Shown piece by piece: positions 40,201 through 46,000 of a stretch of 46,000 bases of DNA. Within the stretch, counting starts at the first letter, position 1. Every line of letters begins with the position of its first letter. The stretch is from Bugula neritina (taxonomy: Eukaryota; Bryozoa; Gymnolaemata; Cheilostomatida; Bugulidae). The stretch spans positions 3,606,680 through 3,652,679 of the forward strand of contig OZ037767.1 in NCBI GenBank assembly GCA_964035545.1, in the 5' to 3' direction. A program made the translations under genes and the position numbers. The notes under the pieces are model-generated. The model searched no databases and was not told where the DNA came from. It worked only from the letters and a program-made list of their open reading frames with translations.

Positions 40201-43200
40201 AACTGGTTTAATCAGTTCATAGGATTTACCCCATGTTTTGCTGCCAATAATCATTCTACCCTTACTCTTCCAAATTGAATTACGATCTCGAATCTGTGTG
40301 AGAAGCTGGGGAATAACTCTTTCATCTCCAAAGAAAATGTAAGCACGCGGCCAACTTTGATTTCTGGCCATTTCAATTGCCACATTGATCAAGGAGTTTT
40401 GAGTTCGATCAATTTCTCTTTTAACTTCAATGCAAACTCCGTAATTTTGAGCATTTTCTCTTATTAATCGAGCTCCAGATTTGCCGTAAACAGAACTTGT
40501 GTATATCAGTCCCACCGATTTGATGTCGTTCATCTGGCAGATTTTTAAAATATTGTGCACTTGATTTGTGTCGGATGGTGTTAGGCGTAACAGTAGCGGA
40601 TATTGTTCCGTGTTGTCCAGCCAATGACTTGTACTGCCTGGACTTATTTGTGGAATATTTAGATGGCGGAAATAACTTTGTATTGCTATGGTTACAGCAC
40701 TGCTTATATCACCAATTATCAACAAAATGAAGTTCTCCAGTGGGATTGTATGTGAGGTGCCATTTACATCAATTACCTCTGCTTTGTCATTGCCAAAGAT
40801 TTCATTTAGTACTTTGTAAGTGTGAAGTTCTGCAGAGCAAGTGTCAATAAACAATGTCCCAACATCTAGCTCATTATTCAATATCTGATTGAATAAATGT
40901 TTTCCATAATCAAATGCCAAAGCACGGGTCATACCAGATCCTGTAATAGTGTTTGAACACCCTTTGTAGTTTTCCCCAATATCCCTTATAGTGCCAGTGC
41001 CTAGAAAAAAGTTACAAAAACTTTAGCATTAGAACGCCTTTAACTTTTAACCTTTTCATCATCAACAAACAAATTCTTATTTAAGACCTGGTATTGTTTG
41101 TTACAAAATAAACAGAAGAAAAAGTTTTAACTATTTTCAGACTAGCAGTCAAAATGTATAGAATCAATTTTCTTAATATATTTCTTGTGTAAACTAATTT
41201 TTATTTTTTAGACGCTTTATAATTAATGGGTTTTATAATGCTTAAACTGTACAGATAAATAAAATTATGTATGCTCTAATATTTTTATGCAAAATAATGC
41301 TATAGTTTATAAATTCTTTTCTAACCTATAACCACATATTTACTCTTTCCAGGAGTATATACATAATGTAAATTTCTAGGAGTACAATGCTGACAATCGT
41401 TTTCACATCTGGACTTGATTGAGGTAGTGTAGTTGAAAAGACTTTTGGTGGAACCGTTTTCAAAATGCACATTTATCTACAATAAACAATTTGCCAATTT
41501 TGGATAAATTTGAAATTATTCTGCTAATTTTTTTTTAAACTACATTACATAAAACACAAAATTAATAAGAAAATTATGACATCTAAAATGAAATATTGCA
41601 ATACTATTAGATGACTGTATTTTGCATGTTACTATAAGCTATATTACATATTTTTAGAAACACAATTTTCATAAACATTGCATAATTGCCCTTTGATTGT
41701 ACTCATGTTCATTAAAGTTGCGTTTATACCTCTGCTGAAAAAAGTACCGAGTTTAAGTTAATAATGCTGGTCCGGGTACCCCTTTATAGTCAAACTGAAA
41801 CTCGTTGAAATCATATTGATGCGGTTGCTCGCTTTCTGAAATTGAAATTTGACTCGCATAATAGCTATTTGATGCCCTTTGTAAACGTCGTGAATTAGTG
41901 AAGCGGAAAGCATAAAAGCGATAATTGAGAAGGCGTAGGCTATATAATTATAATCGTATAAGTACGTTGTCTGATCGCCAAAGTAATGACTAAATAACGA
42001 TGTTTACATGGAATTATTACTCCTATTCTAAAATTGGCCGATTAAGTTATCACAGTACAAAAATTTCAACGAGTGGCTTTTACAATGCAATGCAACTCGG
42101 AGAAATTCCAACCCGGCCAAATTGAATTTTTGACCGAAAATCGTGAAGGTATAAACGCAACTTAAGCTATTATGTTTTTTACAAATTTTACAATTTATTT
42201 TAGCTTTTTACCTCTACATACTCTAAATGTTGACTGTTGGTAGTTTTATTCAAAACAGCCAATTTCAAGCTCTGCTCATTGATGCCAAAGTCAAAGTCAC
42301 CTCCAGAGCTGAAGAAACTACCATTTCCATCCATTTTAGCAGTGGTCAAGGGACTATTGGTAAACAAATCGTTTGCCAGCACTTTTCCTTGCTTTTCATA
42401 GTTTTCTTTGAAAAGCACTAAAAGCATATGCAGTGCTTTCTGCGTTGCCAATAAATTATCGAACTGAATAGAATCGGGTTTACAATATGGCTGACAATAG
42501 CTCAGTGTCCTGGTCAGCCATGATGGCTGTTTTTGACTTGTTTTTAAGACATCCTGCACATATTTCTTAATGTTTTCTAATGACCCTGTATTTTGGTAGT
42601 TTGGTAAAAGCGTCATAATAGTCAAAAGAGAGCTTCCTTTTTGCTTTATGACCTGTTCTTGCGTCCTTTTATGCCACAATGATTGTCCGATAGCTGTTGG
42701 TAAAATTATGGTTTTTTCAAACAGTTCACTGTCTAGTGTGTTATAATATGTTTGAACCAGAATTTGTGCTACAAAAAGTCAGACAAATATTACATTGAAG
42801 TGCGTTTGGTTTAGTAGAAAAAAAAAGCTTAAAATGCCAATAAACATAAAATAAGCATTTCATTTGCTACAGAATAACATATTTAGCATGGCTAAAGGAG
42901 GACGCAGCATAAAATTTGGGACTACTAATGAGACCCCAAACCCAGGGTCCCCTCTCCCAACTCTTGCATTTAGTGACCCCAAACTTTGTGCTGCATCAAA
43001 CAATTTTCTAACCGAAATCCCTTATCCTTGTCATTAGCCTAAAAAATTATAACAGCTTGCAAAGTAAATGGCTACTCTTTATTCACGCTAGTGATCAATA
43101 TCTATTCAATATGTTTCTGGAAATTTTTAGTTTGACTTTACCTGGCTCTTCAAGTCCATAATATAAAATCACTTTTGCTTCATCAATTGCCGTAACATTA

Positions 43201-45142
43201 TTAACCAACTCTATGGAATAGTCGATGTCTTTTATTCTTAAAGTGTCAATTTGCAAGGTAATTGCTGTACATATACTCCATATTCCTGTATTTAAAACAA
43301 ACAGTTATGGTTCACTTGAGACTTCTAATGCATAGAATTTATATGCTTATTTCACTAGCACAACACTGTTAAATAAAAATAGTTAAGATTATTGCCTTTC
43401 GCAAACCAAATGTTTCTGAATCTGTATTAGATGATACATGAGTGTAAAGGCATGTAAATTTAATAGTGCCAATTTAAAAAATTACTATTATTCAATGAGT
43501 TACCTGCGCAAATTTCTCCATACTTTTCAGTCCTTCTCTCCCATAACTATCATTTGTGTACAGAAAAATAACATAACTCCAATTATTTTGCACAGCCCAT
43601 GACAGCATAGTCTAAATATTAAGAATTGGATCGAGTTTATACATATATATGCAATAAAGCAGGAACTTAAATTTTAATAAGCTTCAAAAATCCCAAACTA
43701 ATTAAACAAACATTGCTCAGCAAAAAAACTTTTTAACATAAATTCATTTCAATATTTACAACTATTGAAGCATTTTTTGGGAATCATGAAAATGAATAGA
43801 AACACCCATGCAGTGTTTATAGCAACCTAAAGAAATAGCTATATTTATTATTTCATTAGGCATTTTATGCATCGTCAGTGATAAAATGGGCATTTTCTCA
43901 TGTTTCTAAAGCTATTTTCTTAAAAAAAACATATAGTTTTTTGTGAAAGACCTTGACCTTGATTTCCAAGTCTGCTAAGACGCCAGTTCCGAAAAAGCTG
44001 TTAATTGATTGATCCAGTACTAGTGATGGTGAATTAGTAGTTATGCTAATCAGCGGTACTGTAACTCCACCAAGCATATTTTTCAACAGTCTTGTATTAT
44101 CATTACCCATAGCTGTTACCAAACCTGTTAGTACAAATTTGGATCAAAGTTTCTAGCTCACTAACTGCATGTAGTTGCAGCACACTATAAACAAAACCAG
44201 AGTTTCCACATATAAATGCGATGATATAACTAATGAGAAAATAGTTTAAAGAGCAATAGAAAAACATATTTTTGAAAGTCCTTTGTTTTTCTAATTTTAA
44301 CGAAAGTAATGCTCGGTACAGTCTAGACTCTAGATTATCATATTCTACACCTAATTAAGATGGACAGTGTACTCAAAATAATAAATTTTAGCTATTATTT
44401 ATCCATGCATGATGAATTTAAAGGACACAGATTTTCTCCTCCCATAGCTTAAGGCCTCATTCACGCTTGTCGTATTGTAGGCCGTAACAGCAAATATCAG
44501 CTATTTTTACATATGTCTGAGCTTCCTGTACGACGTTTCAGTACGTTAGAATCAAGCACTGCTTGATTTAAACAAATTACAGCGGGCTGCTATTGGACAA
44601 AAATACTTTTGCGTCGACTCATTGAAAATAATTGTCTAATGCCCGGACACATTAGAAATGGTTGATATTTTACGTTACGGCCTACGGTACGGCAAGTGTG
44701 AATGAAGAGAAAATTAAATTTTCTAAAAGTTAGATCATCACCTAATTTTACATAAATAGTAGAGATTATTAAGCCTCATACAATGTTTTGAAATTTATTT
44801 TTTTTAAATTACAATGGAGTACAATGGTATATGCACCTACCGATTGGAAGTTCATGAGAATTTGTTTCATTCACACGAAAATCAAAGAGGGGAATTGTTA
44901 GAGAGTCGGTGACATATTTAGTAGCCAGTGTCTTATTCAGACAGCTATCAGCTGCCTCCAGTTCTGTAATATAGCTACATTTTAAACATGAAAAAAAGAA
45001 AAAAAAATATATGTATTGTGTATATACAATGCACATGAAACTAGTAGCAATAAAGTGTTTTAAATCAAATTTTATTGTTCATTACTTTTATTTACTCTGC
45101 TCTGCACTGCATTGAGCTCTCTTTAGCGGTAAACTATACACC

Positions 45143-45223
<81 letters not shown>

Positions 45224-45308
45224 TTCCCTAATGTTGCTATATTGCCTGAACAACTGCGGCACAACTAACATATCAATATAGGCGTGTGTGCGTGTGTTAT
45301 TGAAGAAG

Positions 45309-45399
<91 letters not shown>

Positions 45400-45986
45400 T
45401 ATCTTCCTCAATAACACACGCACACACACCTATATTGATATGTTATTTGTGCCCCAGTTGCTAAGGCAATATAGCAACATCAGGGAAGTATGATCATTAT
45501 TACTTTGTATAGTAGTAAGTTTGGGTTATATAGAGTCATACAAGGAAGTTGTATTGTTGTGCTGCATATAAACACAGTACAGTGTATTACAACATACCTT
45601 CGCATATGTGTTTTGACATAAAGCTTGTAGTTTAAACTACGACATAATAATATATAAAGGATCTTTTATAGAGTTATGTAACAGAGATTTTGTCAATTTT
45701 ATAAGGCAGCAATTTCACTATAAGTTCTAGCGTGACTTCATATAGTAGGCATCAAGTAAAAAAGAGTTGAAAGAGAATAGATGTATATGATAGCCTAAGA
45801 ACCTACCGTATGATACCCCTGGTACTGCGAGACCCTCATAATCACTTCCATTCACTTGAGTTTGTTCTAATATGTACTGTGCAGCAAGAATATGGGCAAT
45901 GTTTGTCATAGATATCTCGGCTGGAGCATGACATGTTGGTGACTGGGTCAGTTCAGCTATAAACACTATCTTTGCTGTGATGTTGG
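36433..45986 (-). CDS. Tandem Venus-flytrap, single-pass receptor with tyrosine-motif tail (5' end outside window)
   Basis: Twelve exons on the minus strand, read from high to low coordinates, give about 1180 residues. Order: Venus-flytrap 1 (45986 to about 41326), a Cys-rich joint (RCENDCQHC), Venus-flytrap 2 (within 41000-39294), a CKEC stalk, one hydrophobic helix ([18 protein letters not shown]), a basic stop-transfer (KKAKRNRK) and a tail ending KAGPCS. Both flytraps show class C receptor signatures: [10 protein letters not shown] and DSYGREG in the first, [13 protein letters not shown] and SVYGKSG in the second. The tail has DYDEF, YMNV, YIDM, YAHV and SYTEP. No kinase, cyclase or seven-helix region is present. 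The role is inferred as a cell-surface sensor that signals through SH2 proteins. Two lesions, an in-frame TAA after the helix and a one-base loss in flytrap 1, leave functionality open. No known named family is claimed. Confidence 0.78.
36734..36814 (-). CDS. Receptor tail exon 3
   Basis: Acceptor tgatgtag, donor TGTGAAA|gttagt, phase 1 to 1. It encodes [24 protein letters not shown] fits the YxxM motif bound by the PI3K p85 subunit; YAHV is a further tyrosine site. Confidence 0.78.
36863..36988. repeat. Dispersed direct repeat, copy A
   Basis: Matches 38521-38645 at roughly four of five positions, including ATTCCTTAACACTCACCACT and GGGCAACTTTTA. It lies in the intron between tail exons 2 and 3. 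Confidence 0.85.
37014..37106 (-). CDS. Receptor tail exon 2, with tandem CAGCAG acceptor
   Basis: The acceptor is tatacagcag, so splicing after either CAG keeps frame and adds or drops one residue. It encodes [19 protein letters not shown] and ends CCTGGCA|gtaagt, phase 1. YMNV fits the Grb2 SH2 consensus YxN. Confidence 0.75.
37160..37237. repeat. (TA)n microsatellite
   Basis: About 70 bases of TA in the intron between tail exons 1 and 2, preceded by a short (AC)n. Confidence 0.95.
37520..37621 (-). CDS. Receptor tail exon 1
   Basis: Acceptor ctgtttag, donor TCAAG|gttagt, phase 1 to 1. It encodes [18 protein letters not shown] and an Asn-rich end. DYDEF is an acidic tyrosine site of the kind Src-family kinases favour. 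Confidence 0.75.
37622..39293 (-). other. Receptor intron between membrane exon and tail exon 1
   Basis: 1.67 kb. It contains copy B of the direct repeat (38521-38645) and TATA/TATG simple sequence at 38645-38760. I found no convincing extra tail exon. Confidence 0.6.
38521..38645. repeat. Dispersed direct repeat, copy B
   Basis: Same orientation as 36863-36988 and about 1.66 kb away. It has the same length to within one base. Confidence 0.85.
39294..41000 (-). CDS. Receptor exon: complete flytrap 2, stalk, transmembrane helix and juxtamembrane segment
   Basis: A single 1707-bp exon, acceptor ttttctag, donor CGTG|gtaaat, phase 1 to 1. It runs from [20 protein letters not shown] through both lobes ([42 protein letters not shown]), the CKEC stalk and the helix. 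The helix is followed by NFG, an in-frame TAA (39345-39343), and then 16 open codons [16 protein letters not shown] before the donor. Flytrap 1 uses seven exons for the same kind of domain; this one has no intron. Confidence 0.9.
39343..39345 (-). other. In-frame TAA between transmembrane helix and tail
   Basis: The codons around it read AAC TTC GGC TAA GCA AAG CTT. The frame before and after it is the same and continues through four correctly phased tail exons. If it terminates, the product is a membrane-tethered receptor ectodomain with almost no cytoplasmic part. Confidence 0.85.
41326..41476 (-). CDS. Receptor exon: joint between flytrap 1 and flytrap 2
   Basis: Acceptor tattgtag, donor ATAG|gttaga, phase 0 to 1. 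It ends flytrap 1 ([19 protein letters not shown]), gives the Cys-rich RCENDCQHC, and starts flytrap 2 (SKYVVIG). NGS, NYT and similar sequons are present. Confidence 0.83.
41715..42163. mobile_element. MITE-like element with perfect 17-bp terminal inverted repeats
   Basis: Ends AAGTTGCGTTTATACCT (41715-41731) and its exact reverse complement (42147-42163). A second inverted pair lies inside (41800-41811 and 42063-42074). Flanking TAA on both sides, if the element is taken as starting at AGTTGCG, looks like a 3-bp target duplication of the PIF/Harbinger type. No transposase is encoded. It lies in a receptor intron. Confidence 0.85.
42212..42768 (-). CDS. Receptor exon: flytrap 1, second lobe and return
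   Basis: 557 bp, acceptor tttttgtag, donor GTAGAG|gtaaaa, phase 1 to 0. It starts [16 protein letters not shown] and later has [20 protein letters not shown], corresponding to the D-x-N-G-D/S motif near the end of class C flytraps. The Asp that in glutamate receptors contacts the amino group (GSDGW) is not seen; the region reads IGQSLWHK. Confidence 0.85.
43142..43285 (-). CDS. Receptor exon: flytrap 1, second lobe, with frameshift
   Basis: Acceptor taaatacag, donor CCAG|gtaaag. In the frame dictated by the previous exon it starts [15 protein letters not shown], which fits the family (compare [12 protein letters not shown] in flytrap 2), but meets TAA at 43240-43238. From about 43240 on, a different frame gives [15 protein letters not shown] and [12 protein letters not shown], which joins the next exon correctly. 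One base appears to be missing between about 43265 and 43230. Confidence 0.7.
43504..43611 (-). CDS. Receptor exon: flytrap 1, second lobe start
   Basis: 36 codons, phase 0 to 0, acceptor atatttag, donor GCGCAG|gtaact. [20 protein letters not shown] is a clear class C flytrap signature (W-x-Y-V ... S/N-Y-G-x-x-G). Confidence 0.85.
43958..44124 (-). CDS. Receptor exon: flytrap 1, hinge region
   Basis: Acceptor ctaacag, donor ATCAAG|gtcaag, phase 1 to 0. [19 protein letters not shown] and [13 protein letters not shown] align with the segment that in metabotropic glutamate receptors binds the ligand backbone. The usual Ser cluster is replaced here by GND. Confidence 0.82.
44457..44705. mobile_element. 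MITE-like element with 32-bp imperfect terminal inverted repeats
   Basis: Left end 44457-44488 and right end 44674-44705 pair at 28 of 32 positions (core GTAGGCCGTAAC). It is 249 bp long with no coding capacity and lies in a receptor intron. I could not identify a target duplication, so the superfamily is open. Confidence 0.82.
44841..44963 (-). CDS. Receptor exon: flytrap 1, N-terminal lobe
   Basis: Acceptor tattacag, donor ATCG|gtaggt, phase 1 to 1. [20 protein letters not shown] carries the Asp-Ser-Cys typical of class C flytraps after the first helix. Confidence 0.8.
45149..45221. repeat. (TA)n microsatellite
   Basis: Over 70 bases of TA directly bordering the left arm of the large inverted repeat. 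Confidence 0.95.
45221..45490. repeat. Large inverted repeat with (TA)n centre
   Basis: Arms of about 90 bp at 45221-45316 and 45392-45490 are reverse complements at roughly nine of ten positions (for example AACATATCAATATAGG and GTGTGCGTGTGTTATTGA in the left arm). The centre is (TA)n, itself self-complementary, so the whole 270 bp can form one hairpin. Confidence 0.92.
45807..45986 (-). CDS. Receptor exon: flytrap 1, N-terminal lobe
   Basis: Acceptor tttctatttcccag, donor TACG|gtaggt, phase 1 to 1. It encodes a stretch such as [19 protein letters not shown] and [12 protein letters not shown], resembling the first strand and helix of a flytrap lobe. Signal peptide and true start lie to the right of the window. 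Confidence 0.75.
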
Positions 45987-46000
45987 CTGGGAAATAGAAA

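Noticed and set aside
36433-41000. Venus kinase receptor (flytrap plus tyrosine kinase)
   Set aside because: The region after the helix holds only short tail exons. I see no HRD, DFG or glycine-loop motif in the introns or exons on either strand.
45075-45493. Open frames coding poly(Tyr-Ile)
   Set aside because: They come from (TA)n tracts and the inverted repeat around them.

Overview
The window is nuclear DNA from a bilaterian invertebrate. It is AT-rich, its genes are split by GT-AG introns of roughly 100 bp to 3.5 kb, and it carries long dinucleotide arrays, foldback elements and a decayed LTR retrotransposon. The sodium channel has a protostome-style MFM inactivation motif and a DEKA-type pore. 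A lophotrochozoan (for example a bryozoan, annelid or mollusc) is my best guess, but the sequence does not fix the phylum.

Layout. (1) 182-17711, + strand: the 3' three-quarters of a voltage-gated sodium channel alpha subunit gene, from the domain I-II linker to the stop codon. I reconstructed 27 exons whose splice phases all agree; they sum to 4026 bases (1341 residues plus stop). (2) 19156-27095 and 29386-32983, both - strand: two tandem paralogues of a galactose-3-O-sulfotransferase (GAL3ST family). Each has a non-coding first exon, a short exon encoding a type II membrane anchor, and a 1163-bp exon encoding the catalytic domain. By eye the catalytic parts are about 89% identical. In the first copy the last intron has grown to about 3.8 kb through an 873-bp perfect (AC)n array and an antisense LTR retrotransposon; in the second copy the same intron is 377 bp. 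(3) 36433-45986 and beyond the right edge, - strand: a receptor-like gene that I assembled from 12 exons. It encodes two Venus-flytrap (periplasmic-binding-protein type I, class C receptor-like) modules in tandem, one transmembrane helix, and a cytoplasmic tail of about 150 residues built from small phase-1 exons. The tail carries several tyrosine motifs, among them YMNV (Grb2-type YxN) and YIDM (PI3K-type YxxM). I see no kinase, cyclase or seven-helix domain.

The third gene is the most unusual object here. I do not know a named family with this architecture. It also carries two lesions: an in-frame TAA exactly between the transmembrane helix and the otherwise open tail, and an apparent one-base loss in the first flytrap. 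These could mean a decaying gene, a regulated stop, or sequence errors.

The genes do not form an operon or an obvious pathway. Between and inside them lie two MITE-like elements, two other large inverted repeats, a SINE-like unit, a 13-bp minisatellite that expanded next to one sulfotransferase copy, and many microsatellites.
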